Part shown: positions 13,001-25,840 of the stretch, one piece after another | Numbering within the stretch: position 1 is the first letter of the stretch | Layout: each line of letters begins with the position of its first letter | Origin: Camillea tinctor | Lineage: Eukaryota; Ascomycota; Sordariomycetes; Xylariales; Xylariaceae | NCBI GenBank assembly: GCA_022578605.1 | Contig: MU394051.1 | Location: 372,001-436,000 of the forward strand | DNA length: 64,000 nucleotides | Direction: 5' to 3' | Position numbers and translations under genes: made by a program | The notes under the pieces: model-generated | Databases searched by the model: none | Told to the model about the DNA's origin: nothing | Seen by the model: the letters and a program-made list of their open reading frames with translations, nothing else

Positions 13001-15030
13001 ATACAACGGGATAGTTACCTAGATTGTTACCATAATAAGGTAGGTAGGTAAGGTAAAAGGGATTTTCCTCTAGTAGGTACTTTGATATGTAAGTAGTAGT
13101 TGGATTTTATGCAAGTGCTGGATGACGAAGACTCTTGATTTGCTAGTTGACCTTTTGTTTTTTTGGACGTTCTTTCGCAAGGTGGACTAATTGGAATAGT
13201 TAAAAAGAAAAGAAAAGAAAAAGGTACATGGGTAATTTAGCAGATGTGTACTTAGGGTATCTATGGTAGGTGTCCATTAACTTTAGGTATACACTTGGTT
13301 CTTGGGTTTGTCCTCTTTTTTTTAGTCATCTGCTCATCTGCTGCCCAATTGTCCCTACCTGGCCTGTAGTGTACATACTGGTATAGTGTATACTTAACCT
13401 TCAGCGTATCAAATTCGTTCAAGTATACCCACGGCACGGCGAGGATTTTTTAGTCCGTGTTCGCTTCCGTTATCTGAATTCGTACGTGGTTGGCTTGCGT
13501 TGCTGCGGTTTCCGCGGCTTTGTTTCATCAACTGGCATTGCTGCGCCCGGAAAGGACCAGCGGATGTGATGTGATGGGATGAAATGGGATGTGATGGACT
13601 TGTTGGACGACTGTATTTTTTGTTTCGTTCGTTTCGCTTTTTTTCGTTTGTTAGTTGGTTTGTTTCTGTCTCTCCTTTCTTCTTCTTCTTTGCTCTTCCT
13701 CCCTTCCTATCATGCAGCTTGCATCCGGTTTCTATGGTCGGGTATATCACATGTTAAGTTCTAGTTGTGGTGTCGAGGGAGGTCATGAGTGCCTAATGAT
13801 GGTGCTCTTGAGTAAAATGCCCAATAGAACAAACTAGACCGGCACGTCGTAGACGGGGCCCGAGTCCACCGAAGCCAAACCCGCCCGCCCGCCAGAGTCC
13901 GAACGAAACCATACCCATACCATGATGCCTAAGTGATAGCACGTGCGCACATGAGGTATCTACCAAAACCAAAACCTGGGTTGTTGCCTCGTAAACCTGT
14001 TACGCGTAGCTGTCATTGATGCACGCCATCGTCATGACAACTCTTACACACACCTCACGCACATAGATGTACATACACACAACCCATATACCTGCCTAGC
14101 GTAGGTACATGTAAGGAGATATCTTTTCCGTCACCTTATTAGATAGTACCTATGTACTTATTTGTCAATGTGTATGAGGCTAATTGGACTCGGATTTAGA
14201 TGGTTCTGGCACTCACCCGTCCGTGCCGTCCTGGTCGACCAGGTACGTACACTTAACTAGGCTTGCTAGGTATCTCCAGCTATACACTACTACTTCCTAG
14301 TACTAGGTAATTACCCATACACACACATCTCAGGGAGTTACCAGCGGAGATTGGAGATTACTAACCTAGGCGTGATTACTAAAAAATCTAAAGTCCATCC
14401 CAGGCAGCTGGTTTAATCCATGGATCCATGAATCCATGCAGGTGAGGTTTAATCATGATCATGAGTAAAAAGGCGGAGTTGACGCACTTTAAGGTAGCAT
14501 ACTAGATATTAATTTCAGAGAGGGAATGTCATGGAATTAGACTGTGACTCAAACCCGCGACTGGGATCTCTACTGTTGTTTGGTACTATAGCTTAGATCT
14601 CGCTAGCGTCGTGATTTGTTGTGTGTGCGGAGGAATTATTAATCGTCAACTCTCGGTGCCGTGCTGAGCAATGCTCATCCCTGCGCCCGTGCCTCCGATT
14701 CATTACCACGAGAAACCCGAGGATCCAAAAGCTAGAGCTCCCGTCTAGGCTGTCGAGCGATGGATTAGAGTCACAGCAAGCAGAAAGCCTAATGAAACAG
14801 ACGGAAATCTGCTAGGCATTGCAGCCAAGCCAGATAGACCTGTCCACCTGGCCTAGACTCATGGCCAGTTTCGTTACCACCTATGACTTTTGGACTGCTC
14901 AGACGATGCGAGGATCGTTTGTTCTTTTTGATTAAAGAAGAGATCAGTAGGTACCTAAACTACGATCATATTGGCCGGGTTACATCCCCATCCCGTCCCA
15001 TCTAGCAAAGCAAAGCAGTGTTAGGTTTGG

Positions 15031-15054
15031 AGTGTAAGTGTAAGTGTAAGTGTA
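15031..15054. repeat. hexamer tandem repeat AGTGTA x4
   Basis: Four perfect copies of AGTGTA followed by a degenerate fifth (AGAGTA). Intergenic, no evident role. Confidence 0.9.
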
Positions 15055-15418
15055 AGAGTAGGAGTAAAAGCATGTACATACTGTGCTATGTGTTATGTAT
15101 TATGTGTTGTACTCTATATTGATGGTGTACATATTGACCTAATGCACACACATGAGTATAATCCGGAGCAGGTAAGTACATAGTATACTTACTGTAGGAT
15201 ACTTACACTTAACCGTACAAGACAGACAGACAAACCCTGAAGCACAAGGTAGGGCAGATAAAATGGACAGCCACAGTACCGGTCAGCAGTAAACCCCGAC
15301 ATTCCTGGTGGACTTGCGGACGGGATTTCTACTCGTTCACAAGCGGTCGCATCAACATCCCTGTCTCGCAAAATATGGGTGTTGTCCTTTGTCTCCGATG
15401 ACCCAAGGCTACCAAGGA

Positions 15419-15463
15419 GGGGGGAAGGGGGGGTGTGGTAAAGGGGGGGAGAAGGGGGGGGGG
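15419..15463 (+). other. putative G-quadruplex-forming block
   Basis: Four guanine runs of 6 to 10 bases (15419-15424, 15427-15433, 15443-15449, 15454-15463) are separated by loops of 2, 9 and 4 bases. This fits the usual G-quadruplex rule. It lies about 1.1 kb upstream of the only gene in this region. Confidence 0.6.
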
Positions 15464-16552
15464 AGACAACGGAGGTAACTTACGAGCCGGGCTGGCGGGC
15501 TTATGACTTAAGCATATTGGAAACGAAAGGAAAAGCTGTCGGTGAGTTTTTTAATCAGTTTTTATGCAAGCCATTGCGGTACACAGATAGCTCAGCGGTG
15601 AAGGCTCGCAGTAACTCGGATGCATGGGGATTAGTCTGCCACGCACCGCCCATTTGTTCATTACGAATGACCGTCCAAAGGTTCCCCCCTGTACCTACGT
15701 ACCGTCCGTTTAAGCCCGAGTACCATCCGTCGGCTTTACGCAGTAACTACATAGGTACTTTCGTAGACATTACACATAGGCAATCCTATCACAAGGATAA
15801 CAAGTAGAACAAGTACCTACCGTCCAACTCCATAACTTACTCTAGATCCTCTCTTCTAGTCAGCAGCTTTTTTGAATCATTACAAAAGAATCCGTCCACC
15901 CGACCTGGATTTTTAGATTTTGGGCTCCTAACCTTATCCAACAATCTTCCTCTCCCAAGAATCCTGGATTAAGACAAGAGTGAGAAGCAAAAGCAAAAGC
16001 AAAAACAAAAAAACAAGAAGCAAATACAAATCTATCAAGAGCCTCATTCCAATAGTCCACAGTCCACAGTCCAAAAGTTCGACAGGCCAGAACTATACCA
16101 AGCAGAACCACAACCACAAGGAAGCAGAACGGTTCCCACTTAAACGCACGACGCACGCACTTGGGTACACAACAACTCACCACCACAAGCTAACCAACAC
16201 GGCACACATAAGTACAACTCCACACCGCAGCCTCGACAAGTCGACACACCCCCCAGTCCGTTGTACCCTTGTACCCGGGACAAAAAAGCCCCCGCCAGCT
16301 TAGCTCGACAATTTATTACATTCCGTACCCGCACCCCCCCTGCTCGAGTAGACCATCGTGTGCAGGTGAATTTTATACAAAAGGAACGAGCCCGCTCACA
16401 GTCATCACTGCCTTGGCCGGATATCGGTGCCTGACTCACACAAGAAGAACAGAAAGAAAGCAAAAAAATATCATTGCTACTTCCTATTGCACCATATTAT
16501 ACAAGCACGACACAGACCAACACTTACCAAAAAAAAACATTATTCATACAAA

Positions 16553-17338
16553 ATGGTTTCCACAACCTCTTCATCACCTTTCCACAACTCCCCCTTACAT
16601 CCTCACCATCAACCACCGCAGCCCCTACGGAAGGCCATGTCTATCACTCAGACCTACTTCCTCGCCCACAAGGCACGGGCTAAGCTCTCTACTGAGGCTG
16701 CCCGTCCCGACCACAACCTCCGCCTTCTCGTCGGACACGCAAACCTCCTCGACTCCCTGATGCTTGACCTTGCCGAAGCCGAGCGGGAACAGGAGAGTTG
16801 GTTCAACCAGTCCGTCCGGGGAGCTGCACCCAAGACGGAAGAGCGACACGTACAATGGGCCGATTCCATCGTTGAAGAGGAGGACTGGGAAGCCGACTCC
16901 TCGGACTCGGACGACAGCGACTTCGACGATGACGGCGATGTTGAGATGATGGATGCCCACCCCTTGGTGCGCCTGCCATCCCACGCCACCGTACCCTCAT
17001 CCCCTCAACTGCCCACCATGGAGGACGACGAGGACTTCGAGGAGGAAGAGGAGGAGGACTATGCCGCCCTTTCCCTTACCCGATCGCCATCACACGCGAC
17101 ATCGCCTCCCGAGCTCGAGCACGATGGTGACTCCTCAGAAGACGAGTCAATGCCGCCCTCGCCTCCGTGTGCCTCACTACCTACCTTCTCAGACAAGCAG
17201 AGGGAAAGCACAATAACATCCAAGTACTTCGATTCGAGGCAAGAAGAAGAAAACGACAGGTCAGACTTTTACGACGATGGATACTACCTACCGCCGCGCA
17301 ATACACAACGGTTGGTATCCGCAATATCAGTCTACTAA
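16553..17338 (+). CDS. conserved acidic protein of unknown function
   Basis: A single-exon frame of 261 aa from the ATG at 16553 (context CAAAATGG); the frame stays open upstream to an ATG at 16427, but the leader there is A/C-rich and untypical of protein. After a His/Pro-rich start comes a compact block (MSITQTYFLAHKARAKL, then DHNLRLLVGHANLLDSLMLDL, then AEREQESWFNQSV), which resembles a family of fungal proteins I have seen only as uncharacterised. This is followed by HVQWADSIVEE and long Asp/Glu/Ser runs with the repeated phrase LPSHAT/SPSHAT. No enzyme motif, signal peptide or membrane segment is visible. Composition suggests a mostly disordered nuclear or cytoplasmic protein with an N-terminal helical core. 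It stands alone between gene-free stretches of about 10 kb and 8.5 kb. Confidence 0.75.
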   Translation: MVSTTSSSPFHNSPLHPHHQPPQPLRKAMSITQTYFLAHKARAKLSTEAARPDHNLRLLVGHANLLDSLMLDLAEAEREQESWFNQSVRGAAPKTEERHVQWADSIVEEEDWEADSSDSDDSDFDDDGDVEMMDAHPLVRLPSHATVPSSPQLPTMEDDEDFEEEEEEDYAALSLTRSPSHATSPPELEHDGDSSEDESMPPSPPCASLPTFSDKQRESTITSKYFDSRQEEENDRSDFYDDGYYLPPRNTQRLVSAISVY

Positions 17339-20300
17339 GGAGTAGTCGTCTAATATCGACTATGACCTAACCACCACCTAATACCTGTCATCTCTATTCT
17401 TGTACTACTACTCCTACTACTACATTGGATCGGGGTTGACTACAACTACTGTGTTTTCTTATCTGCATCTGGGCGGCGTTTCAAAATACCAATAGCGGCA
17501 TGGCATTTGACGAGCGCAAGCGAACATGATTTATTTTGTATTCTCCTTTGTTTTATTTATTGGATTGGATAACATCATCAAGGATGGGGGGGATCTTCCC
17601 TAACAGCGGGAATGGGTAACGCCTAGGTTCACAGGCTAGGCTGGGCTTCATTTTTGGGAAAGGGAAAGCTATCACCACCCAGCCAAAAGTGTTGGGATTG
17701 GATGATTAGTTCTATTGGGCAATACATAATGGCAGAGGAGGAACAGCAGGATGAGGAGGATATCACATTGTGGAGCTATAACTTTTTCCTTTTTTTCATT
17801 TTTCGCTCCCTGGCTTATACTCCATATTGGATGTGGAGGAGCTCCAAGGTCGAGTGGAATTGAATGGTGTCTAGAACACCTAACCTACCTCATCGGAAAG
17901 GGTTTCAAATCCCTATTTTCTTAAGGCAACTCAATCAATCAATCAAATAGCCTAGTTGATGACATTAGTTAACAAAAAAAAAACAATATAACAATCTCAT
18001 CATTAAACAAAAACTCATTTCACCATCTCATCTCCTGCACGTAAGCACAAATGTGAATGATCGAATGTCCAGATGTAGAAGTAAACGAATGGTATTGTAG
18101 GGTACTACATTAGGAATTTACATGGTAAACAAAGTACACTGCATAAGACAAGACATAATAGTCTGGTATGGTAGGTTGAAAATGCGATGTGCTGGGAGTA
18201 AAAGGTACCACACTCCATCGTCATAAGTACCGTAGGAAGGGTAATTGGCCCTGACAATCCTGACCCAATAGTTCCTTCATGGCTGGGCGGATTGGCCCAA
18301 GGTTTGCTGAATTATGAGAGCATAGAGCAGTGTACATCACGTTTCGTTTGCGCAATCTCTAGAACCAAAGCACATGTCCGTGCGCGACTTCGGCGACAAG
18401 TAATGGGCAGAATAGATCGTTCCTACTTCTGCCGTCACGGGTCAAAGAGTTTGTGATTCATCATCAAGATCACTTGATTATCAAATCAGAAGTAGAACCG
18501 AGCCGAAGCAAAACCACCTAGGTTAGCTCTGATCGGTTTCATTGATTTTCTTTTGTTACCGATGGGGATTACTTATTAATTACTACTGACCCGCGTGTAA
18601 GTACTTTAGCAGTAGGATCGGTGCTAGTAAGAGTAGCCCACGGAGTAAGACCTAAGAAAGTACCGTAACCTAGACCTGGGGGAAGCTCTGATAAGACAAA
18701 GACATACATGGGAAACCGTGGAGAGAGAGAGAAAAAAAAAAGTGAACCAAACTTTCCGACGGTGCGCTTACAAACTCCGAATCGCCTAGTCCATCATTTG
18801 GACCTTCATTATTAATGCCGAGAAAGTCACGAGGATAATTGCGACCATAACGACGACACACAAGACACAACTCGCCTAGGGCTGCTAGGTTACTCGTCGA
18901 TGTCATCCATCCTACTCTGGGGCAAACTAAACATCAGACAATAACGCGCAAGCAGGACAATATCCGCGAGCCGATCCCAACTTGGCGTGGAGAGAAAGGA
19001 TTTCCCTTTTCGGTGTTGCTTCCATTGCGGATTACGGCTGCTGACGAGTGTTTTGCTTTGCTCTTATTAGTATTGTTATTATTTAACGGGTCAGGGAAAA
19101 TTCGATACGATCTGCTAATGAAACAAAAATAAAAATAAAAATCAATATGTATGGTTGTGTATAGTAGGTTTAAAAAGGAAAAAGACCTACTTACTAGTGT
19201 GTAAGTGCTAGGGAGTCAGTATATACTTGTCTTATCCACCCGCAAATAAGTATCATTGATTTGCATCATCGTATTATTTGCATAAAAAATAAATTTCAGT
19301 GAGGACCTTGGACTTTTTTTCTTTGTCTTGTCCTTGCATATTCCCCGGCTACGGTACCGATCCTGACCAGCTGCGCAAGGATCACCAGATGTCATCAGGG
19401 TCCTTTTTGGGCCTGTGGCCGCCTTGTCGTCCGTACCTCGTGGGGATATGCACCAGGGGGGGAGGGGTGAAAGGGGTGAGAGGTAGAAAGATTGTAAGGC
19501 AAGTAGGGGGTATGCCTACGAAACTTTCCTAATCCTCACAAGGACAACCTAGGTACTGGTAGGCACCCTCGTTCCTGGTTGGCTGAGAGGCTCATCCCAA
19601 GAGTCTGGGTGCTCCGACCAAGCCCTGACGGCTTCTCTAAAGCCACTGTGCTCACTCTTGTACCTCCCCTCATCGTCATCATCATCAACCCAAATTCCAT
19701 ATCTCTTCCCCCCCATACCTTGTCCAACCCCCCCGTCCGTTTTTCCTCTTGACCGCGTTCATCGTCCAATCATCGGCTGCCGCGAAAGATCTTTCTGAGA
19801 TTTGCTGGTTTTTGGAACTCGAGATTTCGGACGGCACGTACGCCCTACCCTACCAATTGATTTCCCCTTTAGGCAATGTTGTTTGTTGCTAATCTGCCTT
19901 TTAATCTATTTCCTACTTACATACTGTCTTTTGGATATTCAATTCGACTCCTTTTCCCCTTTCTCTTTTCTTTTTTATTTATTTATTTTTATTTTTCCTT
20001 TTCCTTTTTTTTTTTTCTCTTCTAGCATTTAGACACGCCGTGTCTCGGTAGCTCAAGAGCCAGACAAGCTAAGCTACCTGGTAGGTAGTTTTTGTATGCC
20101 GCATGACTGACTTGACTTGTTGGCCGATTGCCATGTGGTTGTCTTTGATGCTATAGTCAAACTACTACGCAGTGCACTACAGTGGCCCTAAGGGGGGAGG
20201 GGCCTTGGGGGGTCTTAGGGCAGCCCACAGGACGAGGACGCTACGTTGACTACTTAGAATTTCGCGATACTGAATGGCTGGGCCTGGTCACGATCTAGAT

Positions 20301-21133
20301 TTATTGATCATTCGATGTTTATCAATTGGGGCAGACCCTAACCTTTCCTTTTTCTTCCCCCTTTAGCGAATGTGGAGAGAACCAGATCGCCAGCGCCCTA
20401 CCGAACTAAACCTATCCCAAGGCTTGGTCACCTACGGATGGTGATGAAGAGGAACGCCTTCGTCTCTCCATCTCCGGCTCTCGCTCACTCCGCGCTACGG
20501 CTACCCTTACCCGAAGCGAATCATCCCTAACTAGCCTCCGGGGGCCACCCAGATAAATGACAGAAAGGCGGAGAGGAAAGCAAGCAAGCTCGCAAGATCG
20601 GCCAACTCTATCTCTATGCGGTCAGCGACCAATTCCATTGTATGGAACTAAGTGTAAAGTTGGCGAGGAAACGAACCAGGAAGTAGTACACAAGTGTCTA
20701 TGGTTTTGGTTTTGGTGGTGTTATGATGTTCCATCTGGACGAATAGAAGACGTCGAGAAGATGATGTACTTGCCATTTTCCCCAGCCTATGTGATGAACA
20801 AACTCCCCCCAGCCCCAGAAACTCCCCCCTCTAAAGCTCATCATCTAAAGGTGTTAGCGGCGGAGAAGCTTTGTTCAATCTTTATGCTGAGATCATCCAC
20901 GCACAGCATTTTGGTGGTGTCGTGTCACCACACGGCGACCACACGGCCACGCTCTCAATACCCCTTTGTAACCCCTGATCCCGCTTTCTGCCGTCAGCGT
21001 CACCGCACTTGCTGACTTGCCGTCCGTTTTCGATATGGGACAAACACTAGTACTCCAGAAAATCACCCCGTATGGGTTTGGAGGGTTGCGCTGCTACTGG
21101 TCCGGCTGACAACTTTTTTGTGTATAGTTGTGT

Positions 21134-21169
21134 GTAAGTGTGTATGTAAGTGTGTATGTAAGTGTGTAT
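21134..21169. repeat. 12-bp tandem repeat GTAAGTGTGTAT x3
   Basis: Three perfect copies followed by further GTATGTAG-like sequence. Intergenic, no evident role. Confidence 0.9.
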
Positions 21170-24100
21170 GTAGGTTATGTATGTATGTAGGATATGTGTG
21201 TCTGGTGTCTTTACGGAGCGCGGCGACTGTTCCCTTTTCCCCGTTCACTTCCACACACCCGCGTACACACACGCACACACGCACAAGCCTGAGCGAAATC
21301 ATATAGTCGAAAATTAATCGTGAAGGTTGTTGCTGGTGCCGCCCGTCAAAGCCCGAAGTGATGCAGGCTTTCAAACAACGAATCAGGCATAATCCTTTAC
21401 ACGCTCACGCACGAATACACACACACACACACACTAACACTCACTCATTCACACACACACATGTCACATAACTGACATGGCGTACTTTAGCAGACATGTG
21501 ATCAAATAATTATTTGTAAAACCCACACAGACTATACGAGCATTCACATTGGTAAACGCTACGAACGACACGATCGCCTATCTACGCTACTGTGTACACA
21601 ATCGTCACGCAGAAACTCTGTTGTCCTAACGAGTCTACTACACCAAAAGTCAGACAGTTAATATCCATGAACGCCGATTACCAGACGGCCGACGAATTAT
21701 ACTTCCCCTTTCTCGGGAGTTATAGCAAGATGGGCCCTGCTGCCGTGTATTGACTGCCGCCATGTTTCAAGCCCCAGACTGTCAAACCACATCTCATTCT
21801 CCCTGTTATCACGTAGACCGGTGCCTCATCACGATCCAGAACAAACCGCAGCCTACGCCCCCAAAATCCTTCATTTGCCTCCCCAAGGGGCGCTAATCGG
21901 CCAGATAGGGGAAGCGTGCCCCGTGTTGTGTATTCGCACAAAAGCAGTCGAACGAAAGCCTCGCGCGGTCGGCGAAGGCGTCAGTCCCAATGCAGCCAGC
22001 CGGGTCCCGCGCTGTCGATGGTTAAATAGCTGGCCCAATGATCTAGTTCTACGTACGGACGCATCCGCATCTTATCTATGCATCTCCCTATCAGATAAGT
22101 TAGGATCATCCCAAGGGGGGTTTGGCGGGGCGCATCTGACCTAGGTAGACGACTCTGAGCTATAGTATCTACTATGGAGACTACAGTAGGTTAGACATTA
22201 TATGATGGATCTCTGGATGAATTCGTGGCTGTGGCCGTATACCGTATACCGTATATTCCTCCTGGTACTCTTCGTACTCCTCGTAAGTACACTTCCTATA
22301 TCCTCATACGTCGTTGCGCCTATCGCGAATGTAACGGAAGAAATTTCAAAGATACCTCGTTATCCCTCCCTGCCTGAGGCGGTAAGGAATTAAGCAAATG
22401 CATAAAATCCCAAAGAAAATGGGGGCCTTAATGCAGGCACTTTAGCTAACTATACCTAATTCCTACACCATTCATTACTCGTTCGGTATATAGAACGCAT
22501 GTGAATGGAACTAAAGCTACCCTACTATAGTAAGTATCTTACCTATATGAGCATGAAGAAAAAAAAAAGTCAAAACACGGTGTAAGGTAGGTATCAAGGT
22601 TAAGCCATGTTCACCACCCCTCCTCACCAGGCCAGGTAAGTAAACAAATCAAGGAAAAGCTTGAACAAAATTTTTTAATTGGGAAAAGAAAGAATAAAAC
22701 CCTTTCTTAGGGTGAGGACCTCCCATTGACGAACGACAGTGACCGCTAGACAGGCTGCAGTAGTTGGTATGTAGGTATATGTGTATGTGTATGTAAGGTA
22801 TATGTAATGTACGTACAGGTTGTCGTTTCGAAAACCTCATGCAAGGCTTCTGAGAGGAGGGGACTTGCGGTGAAAGTTTTTGGCCCCCCCTTTCCTCCCC
22901 ATTCCCATTCTCTATCTTCGTTGGAGGTTTCAAGTTGGTGCAGGAAAAACAGGAAACAAAAGGCATTTGCTACATATGTACGAACGGCATATTGGGTTCT
23001 CACTAGGTTTGTTACCTGCATTTTCCTTTTTGGCTCTCTCTTTTACATGCCTACCAAGCCTGACTAGACTAGCGTTGCGTGGTGTGTTGTTGCGTTGTTC
23101 ATCTTGTGATGAGCGAGGTTGCTGGTTATTTGTTGTTGGGGAGGGGAAAAAAAAAAACACACACGTACATGCAAGCAAGCATCATGCCCTTTCTACATAG
23201 TTGTTGGGTTTCAAGCTTTGGGTTTGAGTAGTTTAGATAGATTAACCAATTCAAGGGGGAGGATAAAGTAACAGGGTAAGACAAGGGGGTGGGGGGGGGC
23301 AGGAGAGGGAATGTGAAAAAGACGGCAAGACAAGACAAGGCCAAAAAAACAAAAGCCTTAGAAGATAGACAACAAGGCACGAGAGACAAAAAGGCGAGAC
23401 ATCAGAATAGTGTAGATCAAGAAAATAGTATGTACCTATCCTGTCTACGTACTATATGGAAGTCCACCCACAAACCCCAGACCGGGGTTCGGGTTCGGAA
23501 TCGTTTTCTTGAGCTACAGAGCTATATTAGATCATCACGCCCCTCATACCCAATACGGACATGCAAACGCCGATACGCCCATCGCGATCGATTGAACCAT
23601 CGGCCGTGTCTGTTGTGTATCGTAACATGGGATAACCTAAATCATTTGCATCCCCTACGAGCCTCGTCGTATTTTGCTTTTTCTTTTTTCTTTTTTCTTT
23701 TTCTTCGTGTGATTTCCCGCTTTGAGATATTGGAGGGAGGGAAAGGGATGGCGGGGAGGGGGGTTATTGAAGGGAGGGGAAGGTTAATTTGGTTGTAACG
23801 GTAAGAAATGTAATACGATGATTCAATATGATATGTACCTAGGTATGTATCAGCAATTGTCATCATCAAAATCGATATCGATATCAATATCCGCCTTTTC
23901 GTTTCGTCTCACCGATAATGGATACCCTTACGAAGGAGGGGCGACCGACAATCGTACCTTACCTAACTTACATGTAACCTAACCTACAACCATAACGATT
24001 GATATCGACATGTGTAAGATTAGATAGATATGTACGGCACTTTAAACTTTTAACTCATTATGTGTCACGCGACATGCTGGCTACTGGTAGCTTGGGTAGG

Positions 24101-25820
24101 GTAGTAATTGTGAAGATGGGTAACTTTTTCGATTCGGTTTCACACCAATTAAGTTACTTTCTCTCCTTGAAGTACCCAAAGGTATGTTAGCACCAGTTTG
24201 CCCTTATAACAACATCCAATACACAAGGTTAATATAACCTACAAAAGTTGGATTTCGGACGGAAGCAAAATGCGAGATCTTGTCGCTTAAGGTCGATATG
24301 GTAGCATCGGCTTTAAGGCAACTTACCTTACGACGTATCCGCTGCTAGGGTACCTACTATACAGTAGTTCCCTACCTGCATTATCATTACCATCATCGTC
24401 GTCATCCACTTGTCATCAAAAGGTCGCATCTTCACTTATCTTGTTACATAAGCACGCAGAGGGTTTACGGAGTTATTGATACCAACGCCGGCATGGTGGA
24501 CGGAGATAACGTCCAGTGACCCTAGTCCATATTCCTTAGATGTACCCCCAGGTAAGGTAGCGGGGGATACCTGAGAACGCCGGATCTCGTTCCTGAATAT
24601 GTAGATAGGTACCTACCATCATACAGGGCACGGCTGAATCGGACTTTAGGCAATGCGGCTCGCTGAGCCATGCCATGTCTTTTACCAACAGCTATTGCGA
24701 GAGCATTACTATGTTATCTAGGTACCTGAAGCTACTTAATATTACTCCGTAGGGATAGAATAACTCCCTTTATGCCCTCGGTAATCATAAAGGAATAACC
24801 TAGGTTCGTAGGAATAGGTAAGACTGTGTACGGAGTATGCATGTTATGGAAATAGGCCGTTTCAGATCGGAAGCTGATCCAGCCCGATGAGTCAAGATAC
24901 CTAGTAATCTTGTATATATTTCGCCCTCGTCATCTGGAATACGTGATGATGACTGACTCTGACTTCCTTCCGAGATATCCACAAATGCGTGGTGGAGCAG
25001 CCGGGGGTGGATGCCAAAGCTTTGGGCTGAGGTTTGTGTAAAGCAAGGGTGACGAAATCCGGGGGGCCGAAACACGCAACCATCTGCAAAGCAAATCATA
25101 GCAGAAGAATTCAGATGAATTCTGTTCGCAGGGAGAGAGAGAGAGAGAATGTGTGTGCTGTATGAGATCACGCGCATTTATTCCCTGCTGCCTGGTCAGG
25201 ATCGGGGCGTATTGAATACATAGACCCAACTTTCATGTCAGATCAAATGAAAACCCTAGGAAGTATCACGGATAGTTTAGCATCCGGAGGGGATGGTAAT
25301 CTGGGAGAGGTCCACGTTACTAGGAAGCGTTCGTGGGCTGAATAGCTTAGCTACCTGGCAGCCTGAATAACCCCATCTAAGCCTTAGGTAGGTTACTCTT
25401 AGGTAGGTACTTTAGGTACACTAGTATAGCACAAGATTAGGTGGTGGAGCTTAGGTAATGAATCAGCTTACAGGGGGCCCGGTTTCAAGTTGTAAAGTTG
25501 TAAGGAACAGAACGGCAGCACGGCGTATCGGATTTCGATTGGACCGAGGGGACCGAGTAGACCGTCCGCTCGGGTTCGGGCGTTTCACCCCTCCCCCTCC
25601 ATCCCCCTCTATCCCCCCTCCAACCCAAAAAAATTATAGAGTTGCCCCGAGCCGAGGCTCGTCCACGTCTACATCCACGTCTACAGCTACATCCACCAAG
25701 GTGGTGTGAGTACTTACTACACATACCCTGTCGGGAATCACGGGAAATGGGTAGCTCGAATTGCTATAGTTAATTTACTCTTGGCCACACGAAACACGAA
25801 AGGCGAAAGCGAAACAGTGA

Positions 25821-25840
25821 AGAGAGAGAGAGAGAGAGAG
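25821..25840. repeat. (AG)10 microsatellite abutting a start codon
   Basis: Ten AG units end exactly at the base before the preferred iba57 ATG at 25841. In the longer alternative reading it would code for an Arg/Glu repeat. Confidence 0.95.

Larger units (their letters stand above)
6331..16552. other. 10-kb gene-poor region with an assembly gap
   Basis: I see no convincing gene. Open frames are short, overlap each other, and are dominated by polypyrimidine or simple-sequence DNA. Contents that can be stated are the ten-N gap at 6994-7003 with a duplicated flank, a CT microsatellite near 8537-8553, a CT-rich block at ~11270-11410, hexamer repeats at 15031-15054, a G-rich quadruplex-like block at 15419-15463, and a long A/C-rich leader just before the gene at 16553. 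I found no tRNA or 5S rRNA by eye. Genes with many short exons or noncoding RNAs could still be missed. Confidence 0.5.
17339..25840. other. 8.5-kb gene-poor region
   Basis: No convincing gene on either strand. Frames of 60-170 codons exist (for example 20557-21015 and 23289-23798), but they lack recognisable domains, have odd composition and overlap other frames. The region holds a 12-bp tandem repeat at 21134-21169, CA/AC microsatellites near 21415-21460, G/C-poor stretches, and many copies of short TAGGTA-like and ACGGAGTA-like words. I see no transposon ends or RNA gene. Confidence 0.5.

Noticed and set aside
14530..14562. Stretch whose complement has GCGGGTTTGAGTC, like a tRNA T-arm
   Set aside because: The bases on either side do not pair to form a T stem, and no acceptor or anticodon arm could be found.
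20557..21015. 152-codon plus-strand frame
   Set aside because: No recognisable domain, a CLWFWFWWCYD run of odd composition, and no supporting promoter; probably chance.
21415..21460. CA/AC microsatellite considered as a telomere-like or CRISPR-like repeat
   Set aside because: It is an ordinary dinucleotide repeat; there is no TTAGGG array and no spacer structure.
23289..23798. 169-codon plus-strand frame
   Set aside because: Starts in a G-rich simple-sequence block and ends in a poly-T-encoded Phe run; no domain.
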